A DNA stretch of 31,781 nt from JBOHSA01 sp050732995 (GTDB taxonomy: Bacteria; Gemmatimonadota; Gemmatimonadetes; Gemmatimonadales; GWC2-71-9). The position numbers were made by a program, and so were the translations under genes. This document shows, piece by piece, positions 11,969 through 20,057 of this stretch. The notes below the pieces were generated by a model. It saw only the letters and a program-made list of their open reading frames with translations, had not been told where the DNA came from and searched no databases. The first letter of the stretch is position 1. Each line of letters starts with the position of its first letter. The DNA is taken from NCBI GenBank assembly GCA_050732995.1, contig JBOHSA010000131.1:1-31781 (forward strand), given 5' to 3'.

Positions 11969-12837
11969 TGCGCAGTGTCGTCGGCGGCCTCATCCAGATG
12001 TCGAATCCCATCAACGACGCCAACGCGCCGGTGGCCAAAGTCCGGGACGCGATGCTCGAGAAACATCTCCCCTACATCGACGATGCCGGGAAGCGAGGCG
12101 TGCAGATCCTCTGTCTCCAGGAGATGTTCAACGGCCCCTATTTCTGTCCCAGTCAGGACAGCAAATGGTGCGACCTCGCCGAGCCGATCCCCGGCCCCAC
12201 GATCGAGCGGCTCCAGCGGCTGGCCAAGCGTCACGACATGGTGATGATCGTGCCGATCTACGAGCGCGAGATGGCGGGTGTCTACTACAACGCCGCCGCG
12301 GTCATCGACGCCGACGGCACCGTGCTCGGCAAGTACCGCAAGAACCACATCCCCCACACCGCTGGATTCTGGGAGAAGTATTTCTTCAAGCCCGGGAACC
12401 TCGGCTATCCCGTGTTCCGGACGCGCTACGCCACGATCGGGGTCTACATCTGCTACGACCGGCACTTTCCCGAGGGGGCCCGGCTCCTCGGGCTGCATGG
12501 CGCCGAAATCGTGTTCAATCCATCGGCGACCGTGAAGGGGCTGTCGCAACACCTTTGGAAGCTCGAGCAGCCGGCGCACGCCGTGGCCAACGGCTACTTC
12601 ATGGGCTGCCTCAACCGGGTCGGGACCGAGGCCCCCTGGAACATCGGCCAGTTCTACGGCTCGAGCTATTTCGTGGACCCGCGTGGCACCTTGCTCGCGC
12701 AGGGGAGCGAGGACCAGGACGAGCTCGTCGTGGCCGAGATGAACCTGGACCTGATCGAGGAGGTGCGGCGCACCTGGCAGTTCTTCCGAGACCGGCGGCC
12801 GGAGACGTACGAGGACATGGTGAAGCAGCTGCCCTGA
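11968..12837 (+). CDS. pydC: Beta-ureidopropionase (N-carbamoyl-beta-alanine amidohydrolase), nitrilase family
   Basis: This 289-residue carbon-nitrogen hydrolase releases beta-alanine (or beta-aminoisobutyrate), CO2 and ammonia from the N-carbamoyl compound in the third step of reductive pyrimidine degradation. The nitrilase triad is visible: Glu52 in CLQEMF, Lys125 in KYRKNHIPH and Cys162 in YICYDRHFPEGAR. GFWEKYFFKPGN and NRVGTE are typical of the beta-ureidopropionase branch. The ATG at 11968 overlaps the mmsA stop. Two in-frame GTG codons just upstream (11962, 11965) are less likely starts. The context with dihydropyrimidinase and PreTA makes the assignment strong. Confidence 0.93.
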   Translation: MRSVVGGLIQMSNPINDANAPVAKVRDAMLEKHLPYIDDAGKRGVQILCLQEMFNGPYFCPSQDSKWCDLAEPIPGPTIERLQRLAKRHDMVMIVPIYEREMAGVYYNAAAVIDADGTVLGKYRKNHIPHTAGFWEKYFFKPGNLGYPVFRTRYATIGVYICYDRHFPEGARLLGLHGAEIVFNPSATVKGLSQHLWKLEQPAHAVANGYFMGCLNRVGTEAPWNIGQFYGSSYFVDPRGTLLAQGSEDQDELVVAEMNLDLIEEVRRTWQFFRDRRPETYEDMVKQLP

Positions 12838-13319
12838 TGCTCGCGCTCTTTCGGGCCATCGTCTACGCCACGCTTTTTGTCGGACTCCTCCTCGTGCTCT
12901 TGCCCGGGTGGATCCTGGAGGCGAGCGGCATCGAGCGCCCGGAGCAGATCGGCCCGGCCGAGGTGGCGAGCCTCGCCGTGTTGGTGCTGGGCGCCGCGCT
13001 CGCCTTGGGGTGTATTCTGACGTTCGCGCTGGTCGGCCAAGGCACCCCGGCGCCCTTCGATCCGCCGCGGAACCTGGTCGTGGCGGGGCCCTACCGGTGG
13101 GTCCGCAACCCGATGTACATCGGCGCCGGACTGGTGCTGGTGGGCGCGGGGCTGTTCTACGCATCGGTCGGGCTGCTCGCGTTCGCGGTCGGATTCTGGA
13201 CGGCGGCCCACCTGTTCGTCGTGTTCTACGAGGAGCCGACGCTGCTCCGAGCCTTCGGCGCCCAGTACTCCGACTACTACCACGCCGTCCCGCGCTGGCT
13301 GCCCACATGGCGCTCCTGA
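12837..13319 (+). CDS. ICMT/PEMT-like membrane methyltransferase
   Basis: This 160-residue integral membrane protein has about four hydrophobic segments. It carries the isoprenylcysteine carboxyl methyltransferase / phospholipid methyltransferase signature GPYRWVRNPMYIG, followed by EEPTLLRAFGAQYSDYYHAVPRWLP, which binds S-adenosylmethionine in the family. Bacterial members mostly have unknown substrates (lipids, small hydrophobic molecules). It is locked inside the operon: its ATG shares a base with the beta-ureidopropionase stop (TGATG) and its end overlaps dihydropyrimidinase by 13 bp. A role in pyrimidine breakdown is not obvious. It may modify a membrane lipid or be a passenger gene. Confidence 0.85.
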   Translation: MLALFRAIVYATLFVGLLLVLLPGWILEASGIERPEQIGPAEVASLAVLVLGAALALGCILTFALVGQGTPAPFDPPRNLVVAGPYRWVRNPMYIGAGLVLVGAGLFYASVGLLAFAVGFWTAAHLFVVFYEEPTLLRAFGAQYSDYYHAVPRWLPTWRS

Positions 13320-14698
13320 TTCGGGGCGGCCGGCTCATCACGGCGACCGACGACTACACGGCCGACATCTACTGTCCGGGGGAGACGATCACGCGCATCG
13401 AGCCCGCCATCGACCCGCGGTCCCTCCCGGTCGGCACCGACGTGATCGACGCGACCGGCAAGTACGTCTTCCCGGGGTTCATCGATCCCCACGTCCACAT
13501 CTATCTGCCGTTCATGGGCACGCTCGCCGCCGACGACTACGAGTCCGCGAGCAAAGCGGCGCTCGCCGGCGGCACGACCACGCTGATCGAAATGATCTGC
13601 CCGGGGCCGACCGACGAGCCGTGGGACGCGTTCGAGCTGTGGCGGTCGAAGGCCGATGGCCTCGCCGCCGTGGACTACACCTTCCACATGTCGGTCGTGC
13701 GCTTCGAAGACCGCGTGCGCGAGCAGTTCCGGACGATCGTGGCCCACGGGGTCGCGTCCTTCAAGGTGTTCCTCGCCTACAAGGGCGCCCTCAACCTCTC
13801 GGACGAGCACCTGTTCGCCGCGCTGAAGCTGGCCAAGGAGCTGGGCGTCATCGTCACGGCGCATTGTGAGAACGCGGACGCGATCGACGCCCTGCAACAG
13901 GCGCTGCTCGCGGCCGGCCAGACCGGACCGGAGTGGCACGGCCCGTCGCGCCCGCCGGTCGTCGAAGCGGACGGCGTGCACCACCTCTGCAGCTTCGCCG
14001 AGCTGCTCGGCACCCACGTCTACATCGTGCACACCTCCTGCGACGACGCGGTGCGCGCAGCCCTGGCCGCGCGCTACCGGGGCGTGAACGTTTGGATCGA
14101 GTCGGTCATCCCGCATTTGGTGCTGGACGAGACCTACGCCGCGCGCCCGAAGTTCGAAGGGGCCAAGTACGTGATGTCCCCGCCGCTGCGCCACCGGTGG
14201 AACCAGACGGTGCTGTGGAACGGCGTGAAGGCGCGGGCGATCAGCACGATCGCGACCGACCACGCCCCCTTCAGCTTCCGGGGCCAGAAGGAGATGGGCC
14301 GGGACGCGTTCACGAAGATCCCGAACGGCATCCCGTCCCTCCAGGAGCGCGTCGACCTGGTCCACACCGCCGGCGTGAGCGCCGGCCGGCTGGGGCTCCA
14401 AACGCTGGTGGATGCGTGCAGCACGCAGGCCGCGCGCCTGTTCGGGCTGTATCCCCGGAAGGGGGCGATTCAGGTGGGCAGCGACGCGGACCTCGTGGTC
14501 TACGACCCCGCCTTTCGCGGGACGTTCTCCCGGGAGTGCAGCTACTCCAAGGTGGACTACAACGCCTACGAGGGCTGGGAGCGGAAGGGCCGCGCGTCGG
14601 TGGTGACGGTGCGGGGGCAAGTACAAGCAAGGGACGGTGAGTTCGTCGGCACGATCGGGCGCGGGCAGTTCTTGAGGCGAGGTCCGACACATGGATAG
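13307..14698 (+). CDS. hydA: Dihydropyrimidinase
   Basis: This 463-residue cyclic amidohydrolase opens dihydrouracil or dihydrothymine to the N-carbamoyl beta-amino acid. All binuclear zinc ligands are present: His62 and His64 (DPHVHIY), the carboxylated Lys153 (FKVFLAYKG), His186 (TAHCEN), His242 (VHTS) and Asp318 (ATDHAPF). Substrate-loop segments such as YVMSPPLR and the C-terminal ECSYSKVDYNAYEGW match dihydropyrimidinases rather than dihydroorotases. The ATG at 13307 lies inside the end of the methyltransferase gene. A longer frame to 12908 is a shadow of that gene. A D-hydantoinase activity is a known side property of the family. Confidence 0.95.
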   Translation: MALLIRGGRLITATDDYTADIYCPGETITRIEPAIDPRSLPVGTDVIDATGKYVFPGFIDPHVHIYLPFMGTLAADDYESASKAALAGGTTTLIEMICPGPTDEPWDAFELWRSKADGLAAVDYTFHMSVVRFEDRVREQFRTIVAHGVASFKVFLAYKGALNLSDEHLFAALKLAKELGVIVTAHCENADAIDALQQALLAAGQTGPEWHGPSRPPVVEADGVHHLCSFAELLGTHVYIVHTSCDDAVRAALAARYRGVNVWIESVIPHLVLDETYAARPKFEGAKYVMSPPLRHRWNQTVLWNGVKARAISTIATDHAPFSFRGQKEMGRDAFTKIPNGIPSLQERVDLVHTAGVSAGRLGLQTLVDACSTQAARLFGLYPRKGAIQVGSDADLVVYDPAFRGTFSRECSYSKVDYNAYEGWERKGRASVVTVRGQVQARDGEFVGTIGRGQFLRRGPTHG

Positions 14699-15992
14699 AG
14701 GCGACATGAATTCCCAGACCGTTCGAGCAAAACACAAAGAATTCCTCTTCCCCTGCGTCGCGAACTACTACGAGGAGCCCGTCGTCCTCACCGAGGGGAA
14801 GGGGGCGAGCGTCCAGGACGCCGACGGCCGAGAGTACCTGGATTTCTTCGGAGGCATCCTGACGCTCGGCATCGGGCACTCACACCCCGACTTCGTGGCG
14901 CGCATCCAGGAGCAGGTCGCCCGCCTGACGCATACCGCGACGGTCTATCCGAACCGGGAGGTCGTCCGGGTGGCCGAGCGCCTGGCGCGGCTCACGCCGG
15001 GCAAGCTCAAGAAGAGCTTCTTCACGACCAGCGGCACCGAGGCGGACGAGACCGCCATCATCCTGGCGAAGATCTACACGGGCCAACAGGAGGTCATCGC
15101 GCTCCGGCACAGCTACGCCGGCCGCAGCATGAACGCGATCGCGATCACCGGCCAGGCTCCCTGGCGTGTGCTCCCGACCCAGGTCGCGGGGATCAAGCAC
15201 GCGCTGTCGCCGTACTGCTATCGCTGTCCCCTCGGGCTCGAGTATCCCTCCTGCGGCGTGAAGTGCGCGCAGGACATCGAGGAGCTGATCCGCACCGAGA
15301 CGACCGGCCGGCCGGCGGCGCTCATCGCCGAGCCGATCCAGGGCGCGGGCGGATTCATCACCCCGCCCAAGGAGTACTTCGAGATCGCGGTCGGGATCGT
15401 GCGGCAGCACGGCGGGCTGTTCATCTGCGACGAAGTGCAGACCGGCTGGGGCCGGACCGGGGACCACTGGTGCGGCATCGAGCACTGGGGAGTCGAGCCC
15501 GAGATCATGACCTTCGCCAAGTCCGTCGCGAACGGCTTCCCCGTCGGCGCGACGATCGCGACGGAGCAGGTCGCGAACGCGTTCACCGGGCTGTCGCTCT
15601 CGACCTTCGGCGGCAACGCCATCTCGATGGCCGCCGTGGACGCGACGCTCGACGTGATGGAGCGCGAGAACACGCCGCGCCGCTCGGCCGAGCGCGGCCG
15701 GCAGCTCCGTGAGCGGCTGGACGGCTTCCAGCGGACGTTCCCGTTCATCGGCGATGTGCGCGGGATGGGCCTGATGCAGGCGCTCGAGCTGGTCGAGGAC
15801 CGGAAGACCAAGGCGCCGGCGCCCCAGAAGACGCTCGCCCTGATGGAGGCCGCCAAACGGCACGGCCTGCTCATCGGCAAGGGCGGGCTGTACGGCAACG
15901 TGATCCGGATCGCGCCGTCGATGCTCGTCACCGCGGCCGAGGTGGACGACGGGTGCCGGAGACTCGAGCAGGCGCTGGCGGAGGTGCGATGA
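14691..15992 (+). CDS. Class III aminotransferase, AGXT2-like (beta-alanine / alanine-glyoxylate type)
   Basis: This 433-residue PLP enzyme has fold-type I class III motifs: SGTEADETAIILAK, EPIQGAGGFITPPKEYF, ICDEVQTGWGRTGDHWC and Lys277 in FAKSVANGFPVGA, which forms the Schiff base. It resembles mitochondrial AGXT2, which transaminates beta-alanine, beta-aminoisobutyrate and alanine with pyruvate or glyoxylate. A Cys-rich loop (CYRCPLGLEYPSCGVKC) is also seen. Here it would convert beta-alanine to malonate semialdehyde for MmsA. ATG 14691 is preceded by GCGAGG and overlaps the dihydropyrimidinase stop by 8 bp. ATG 14706, with AGAGG four bases upstream, is possible. Confidence 0.92.
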   Translation: MDRGDMNSQTVRAKHKEFLFPCVANYYEEPVVLTEGKGASVQDADGREYLDFFGGILTLGIGHSHPDFVARIQEQVARLTHTATVYPNREVVRVAERLARLTPGKLKKSFFTTSGTEADETAIILAKIYTGQQEVIALRHSYAGRSMNAIAITGQAPWRVLPTQVAGIKHALSPYCYRCPLGLEYPSCGVKCAQDIEELIRTETTGRPAALIAEPIQGAGGFITPPKEYFEIAVGIVRQHGGLFICDEVQTGWGRTGDHWCGIEHWGVEPEIMTFAKSVANGFPVGATIATEQVANAFTGLSLSTFGGNAISMAAVDATLDVMERENTPRRSAERGRQLRERLDGFQRTFPFIGDVRGMGLMQALELVEDRKTKAPAPQKTLALMEAAKRHGLLIGKGGLYGNVIRIAPSMLVTAAEVDDGCRRLEQALAEVR

Positions 15993-17131
15993 GCCCGCGG
16001 CCGCGCGCGCTGCGGCGCGCGGTGGCGGCAGACCCGGTGAACCTCGCCGAGTACGAAGCCCTCGCCCGGCAGCGGATGGAGCCTGCCGCGTTCGACTACT
16101 ACGCCGGGGGCGCGGGCGACGAGCGGACTCTCGCCGAGAACCGCCGGGCGTTCGACCGCGCGCAGCTCCTACCGCGCTGCCTGGTGGACGTCGGGCGCAT
16201 CGACCCGGGCACGCGCGTGCTGGGCGAGCCGGTCGCCTTCCCCGTGCTGCTCGCGCCCACCGCGTTCAACAAGCTGGCACACCCCGACGGCGAGCTGGCC
16301 GCCGCGCGGGCCGCGAGCGGCGCCGGAACCATCATGGTCGCGAGCACCGTCTCGACCTACACCCTCGAGGAGATCGCCGCCGCCGCGGCCGGTCCCTACT
16401 GGTTCCAGCTGTACGTCTACAAGGACCGGGTCCTCACGCGCGATCTGGTCCAGCGCGCCGCCGCGGCGGGCTACCGCGCGCTGGTCCTCACGGTGGACTC
16501 CCCCCGGCTGGGCCGCCGGGAACGGGACGTGCGCAACCGCTTCACCCTGCCGCCGGGGCTCTCCATCAAGAATTTCGAGACGGTGCATGGCCGCCTGGCC
16601 CAGGCGACCGGCTGGGGGGGCGACTCGGATTTCGCTACCTACGTGCACAATCTGTTCGACGCGTCCCTGACCTGGGACGTCGTCGCCTGGCTCAACTCGC
16701 TCACGCCGTTGCCCATCCTGCTCAAGGGGATCCTCGCGCCGGAGGACGCGCGCCGCGCCGTGGAGGCGGGCGCCAGCGGGATCATCGTCTCCAACCACGG
16801 CGGCCGGCAGCTCGACGGCGTCGAGCCCAGTCTCGTCGCCCTCCCCCGCGTGGCGCAGGCGGTGGGCGACTCGGTGGAGGTCTTGATGGACGGCGGCATC
16901 CGGCGCGGCACGGACGTGCTGAAGGCGCTGGCGCTGGGCGCGCGGGCCGTCCTGATCGGGCGCGCCTACCTCTGGGGGCTCGCCGTCGCGGGCGAGGCGG
17001 GGGTGCGTCGCGTCCTGGCCCTGCTGCGCCACGAGCTCGAGCTCGCGATGGCGCTCGCCGGCCGGCCGACGATCGCGTCCGTGGACCGCACGCTGCTCCG
17101 CGTCGCCGCGGAGTCGGATCCGGACGCGTGA
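15989..17131 (+). CDS. FMN-dependent alpha-hydroxyacid oxidase/dehydrogenase
   Basis: This 380-residue protein belongs to the glycolate oxidase / lactate dehydrogenase flavoprotein family. It has the FMN barrel segments VLLAPTAFNKLAHPDGE, WFQLYVYKDR and VLTVDSPRLGRRERDVRN, and the catalytic block IIVSNHGGRQLDG with His270. The terminal MDGGIRRGTDVLKALALGARAVLIGR binds FMN phosphate. The ATG at 15989 overlaps the aminotransferase stop (ATGA). Oxidising glycolate would give glyoxylate, an amino acceptor for the upstream aminotransferase and the substrate of malate synthase. Oxidising lactate would give pyruvate, another acceptor. The substrate cannot be read directly. Confidence 0.9.
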   Translation: MSPRPRALRRAVAADPVNLAEYEALARQRMEPAAFDYYAGGAGDERTLAENRRAFDRAQLLPRCLVDVGRIDPGTRVLGEPVAFPVLLAPTAFNKLAHPDGELAAARAASGAGTIMVASTVSTYTLEEIAAAAAGPYWFQLYVYKDRVLTRDLVQRAAAAGYRALVLTVDSPRLGRRERDVRNRFTLPPGLSIKNFETVHGRLAQATGWGGDSDFATYVHNLFDASLTWDVVAWLNSLTPLPILLKGILAPEDARRAVEAGASGIIVSNHGGRQLDGVEPSLVALPRVAQAVGDSVEVLMDGGIRRGTDVLKALALGARAVLIGRAYLWGLAVAGEAGVRRVLALLRHELELAMALAGRPTIASVDRTLLRVAAESDPDA

Positions 17132-18576
17132 CCGGCCCCACCGCGCTCCTGCCGCACGGCCGGTTGCCCGACTGGGGCCGCAAGAGCTTGCCCGCGCCCC
17201 CCGCCTTCACGCTGCGCAACGTGCTGCGCACCGTCGGGCCGGGTGTGATCGGGCTCGGGATCGCGATCGGCAGCGGCGAGTGGCTGCTCGGGCCCTCGGT
17301 CGTCCTCACCTACGGGGCCGCGCTGCTGTGGATCACGACCGTCGCCGTGCTGCTGCAGGTGCTGCTCAATCTCGAGATGGGGCGCTACACGCTGTACACA
17401 GGCGAGCCGATCGTCACCGGCTTCATGCGCACCTGGCCGGGGCCCGCGTTCTGGGGGTGGACGTACAGCGTCCTGGCCCTGTTGCACCACGGCTGGCCGG
17501 GATGGGCGCTCGCCAGCGCCACGGCGACGGCGGCGCTCGTGCTCGGCCGGCTGCCGACGGGCGCGGACGCCGGCCTGGTAATCGCCATCGGCTACGCGAC
17601 GTTCGGCGCGTGCCTCCTGATCGTGAACCTCGGCCGCAAGATCGAGCGCACGCTCGAGCTCGCGATGTGGGCGATGATCGCCATGATTTTCGCGTATCTT
17701 CTGATCGTCGACGTGACCACGGTCTCGCGCGAGAACTGGGGCCGGCTGGTGCGCGGGTTCCTGAGTTTCGGGGCCCTGCCCCGCGAGGCGGATTGGACGC
17801 TGCTCGCCGCGTTTGCGGCGTACTCGGGCCTGGGCGGCATGAGCAACGTCTTCGTGACGAACTGGATGCGGGACAAGGGCTTCGGCATGGGCGCCACGGT
17901 CGGCTACATCCCCACGCTGGTCGGGGGCCGGGTACAGCTCTCGCCGCACGGCAACGTCTTTCCGGTGGACGCGCCGAGCCTCGCCGCCTGGCGGAGCTGG
18001 TGGAAGTTCATGAACGTGGACCAGTGGGCGATCTTCGCCACCGGCTCGATCGCGGGGATGGCGCTGACCTGCGTGTTGACACTGCAGTACGTGGCGCCCG
18101 GCTCGGCCGCCGGCGAATGGGCGGTCGCCAACTCCCAAGCCGTCGGGCTGGCCGCCGCCCACGGACGGCTGTTCTGGTACCTGACGCTGCTCTGCGGGGT
18201 GTGGATCCTGTTCTCGACTCAGCTCGGCATCGTGGACGGGACGCCGCGCGCCATGACCGACATCCTGTGGAGCGGAAGCGCGACGGTGCGGCGGTGGCGC
18301 GGCGGCGACGTCCGGCGCGTGTACTACGGCGCGTTGGCCGTGTTCGCCGTCTGGGGGTGCCTGGCGCTGAACCTGGCCAAGCCGATGACGCTCGTGATCA
18401 TCGGCGCCAACGTCGCCGGCGTCATCTTCGTTTTCATCAGCCTCCACACGCTGGTCGTCAACCGGACGCTCCTGCCGCCGGCGCTGCGCCCCTCGCGCTG
18501 GCGCGAGGGGGCGCTGGTCGCGTGCGCCCTGTTCTACGCGGCGGCGGCGGCGATCTCCGCGGTGAAGACGCTGTGA
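17128..18576 (+). CDS. NRAMP-related transporter lacking the canonical metal motifs
   Basis: This 482-residue polytopic protein has about eleven hydrophobic segments in an NRAMP/APC-like pattern. The first helix reads GPGVIGLGIAIGSGEW where true NRAMP metal transporters have DPGN. The sixth-helix region reads AAYSGLGGMSNVF instead of a MPH motif. Both metal-coordinating elements are therefore missing. I recall GSGE-type relatives being annotated as NRAMP-family transporters without known substrates. The GTG start at 17128 overlaps the oxidase stop (GTGA). Its place between the catabolic enzymes and an NCS1 permease suggests transport of an organic intermediate or nucleobase, but that is inference. 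Confidence 0.78.
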   Translation: MTGPTALLPHGRLPDWGRKSLPAPPAFTLRNVLRTVGPGVIGLGIAIGSGEWLLGPSVVLTYGAALLWITTVAVLLQVLLNLEMGRYTLYTGEPIVTGFMRTWPGPAFWGWTYSVLALLHHGWPGWALASATATAALVLGRLPTGADAGLVIAIGYATFGACLLIVNLGRKIERTLELAMWAMIAMIFAYLLIVDVTTVSRENWGRLVRGFLSFGALPREADWTLLAAFAAYSGLGGMSNVFVTNWMRDKGFGMGATVGYIPTLVGGRVQLSPHGNVFPVDAPSLAAWRSWWKFMNVDQWAIFATGSIAGMALTCVLTLQYVAPGSAAGEWAVANSQAVGLAAAHGRLFWYLTLLCGVWILFSTQLGIVDGTPRAMTDILWSGSATVRRWRGGDVRRVYYGALAVFAVWGCLALNLAKPMTLVIIGANVAGVIFVFISLHTLVVNRTLLPPALRPSRWREGALVACALFYAAAAAISAVKTL

Positions 18577-20057
18577 GCGCCATGACCGACCCCCGCCTGG
18601 TGAACGCCGACCTGCTGCCGGTGCCTCAGGACCGCCGCACGTGGAACCGCTGGCACATCGCAGCGCTCTGGGTCGGGATGGCGATCTGCATTCCGACCTA
18701 CACGCTCGCGTCGGGACTGGTGGACCAGGGGTGGACCTGGCAGGCGGCCGTCGGCGCCGTCGTTCTCGGCAACCTCGTGGTCCTGGTCCCGATCGCGCTC
18801 AACTCCCACGCGGGCACGCGCTACGGGATTCCGTTTCCGGTCCTCGCCCGGGTCTCGTTCGGCGTGCTCGGCGCCAACGTCCCCGCGTTGTTGCGCGCGC
18901 TGGTGGCGTGCGGCTGGTTCGGCATCCAGACGTGGATCGGCGGCTGGGCGATCTTCAAGCTGCTCGAAGTCCTGTGGCCCGGAATCGCGACCCTGCCGCG
19001 GGTCTTGCCGGCCTTCGTGGGCCTCGGCACCGGCGAGTTTCTCTGCTTCATGCTGTTCTGGGCGTTGAACGTGTGGATCGTGCTGCGCGGCATGGAATCA
19101 ATCAAGTTCCTCGAGACCTGGGGCAGCCCGTTCCTGCTCGCCGTGGGCCTGGCGCTGTTCGTCTGGGCGTGGAGCCGGGCGGGAGGGCTCGGGCCGATGC
19201 TCCAGAACCCCGCCGGTCAGGCGGTGGGGCGGTCGGGTGGCCTGGCGGGCGTGTTCGGCGCCGGGCTCACCTCCGCCGTCGCCTTCTGGGGGACCATGGC
19301 GCTGTCGATCCCCGATTTCTCACGCTTCGCCAAGAGCCAGCGCGACCAGGTCGTCGGGCAGGCGCTGGGGTTGCCGGGGACGATGGCGCTGTTCGCGTTC
19401 ATCGGGGCGGCCGTGACCAGCGCCACGGCGCTGATTTTCGGCACCAGGATCGCCGACCCCGTCGCCCTGCTCGCCCGGATCGGGGGCCCGCTGATGATCA
19501 TGCTCTCGATGGCGGGCCTCACGATCGCCACGCTCACGACCAACATCGCCGCGAACGTCGTCGCCCCGGCGAACGGGTTTTCCAACCTCGCCCCCCACCG
19601 TATCTCCTTCAAGGCGGGCGCGCTGATCACCGCGATCATCGGCATCGTGATGCTGCCGTGGCGGCTCTACACCGACGCGGCGGCCTACATCTTCGCCTGG
19701 CTGATCGGGTACGGCGCGCTGCTCGGCCCTGTGGCCGGCATCATGATCGCCGACTATTTCGTGCTGCGGCACGGGCGGCTCGTCCTGGAGGACCTGTATC
19801 GCCGCGATGGGGCCTACGAATACCGGCGAGGCGTGAATTGGGTCGCGGTCGGCGCCTTGGTCCTGGGGGTGGCGCCCAACCTGCCCGGGTTCCTGGCGAC
19901 GCTCCGCGGCACCCCAACCTCCGCGCTGTTTACCACGATCTACCACTGGGCCTGGTTCGTGGGGTTCCTGATGGCCGCCGGAGCGTATATCGCGGGGATG
20001 CGGGTCCTGATGCCGGTGGGGAGCGAGGAGCCGGGAGCGGTGCGTGCCGGTGCCTGA
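18573..20057 (+). CDS. NCS1-family nucleobase/allantoin/hydantoin permease
   Basis: This 494-residue, twelve-TM sodium- or proton-coupled permease of the cytosine-purine-allantoin-uracil-hydantoin family imports the substrate of the pathway. Family features are WNRWHIAALWVGMAICIPTYTLASGL in the N-terminal region, NSHAGTRYGIPFPVLAR, CGWFGIQTWIGG in helix 3, NIAANVVAPANGFSNLAP, and the C-terminal motif LIGYGALLGPVAGIMIADYFVLR. GTG 18573 overlaps the previous stop (GTGA) with GGTGA seven bases upstream; ATG 18582 is the alternative start. The end overlaps preT by 14 bp. The context predicts uracil, thymine or dihydropyrimidines as cargo. Confidence 0.92.
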   Translation: MSAMTDPRLVNADLLPVPQDRRTWNRWHIAALWVGMAICIPTYTLASGLVDQGWTWQAAVGAVVLGNLVVLVPIALNSHAGTRYGIPFPVLARVSFGVLGANVPALLRALVACGWFGIQTWIGGWAIFKLLEVLWPGIATLPRVLPAFVGLGTGEFLCFMLFWALNVWIVLRGMESIKFLETWGSPFLLAVGLALFVWAWSRAGGLGPMLQNPAGQAVGRSGGLAGVFGAGLTSAVAFWGTMALSIPDFSRFAKSQRDQVVGQALGLPGTMALFAFIGAAVTSATALIFGTRIADPVALLARIGGPLMIMLSMAGLTIATLTTNIAANVVAPANGFSNLAPHRISFKAGALITAIIGIVMLPWRLYTDAAAYIFAWLIGYGALLGPVAGIMIADYFVLRHGRLVLEDLYRRDGAYEYRRGVNWVAVGALVLGVAPNLPGFLATLRGTPTSALFTTIYHWAWFVGFLMAAGAYIAGMRVLMPVGSEEPGAVRAGA

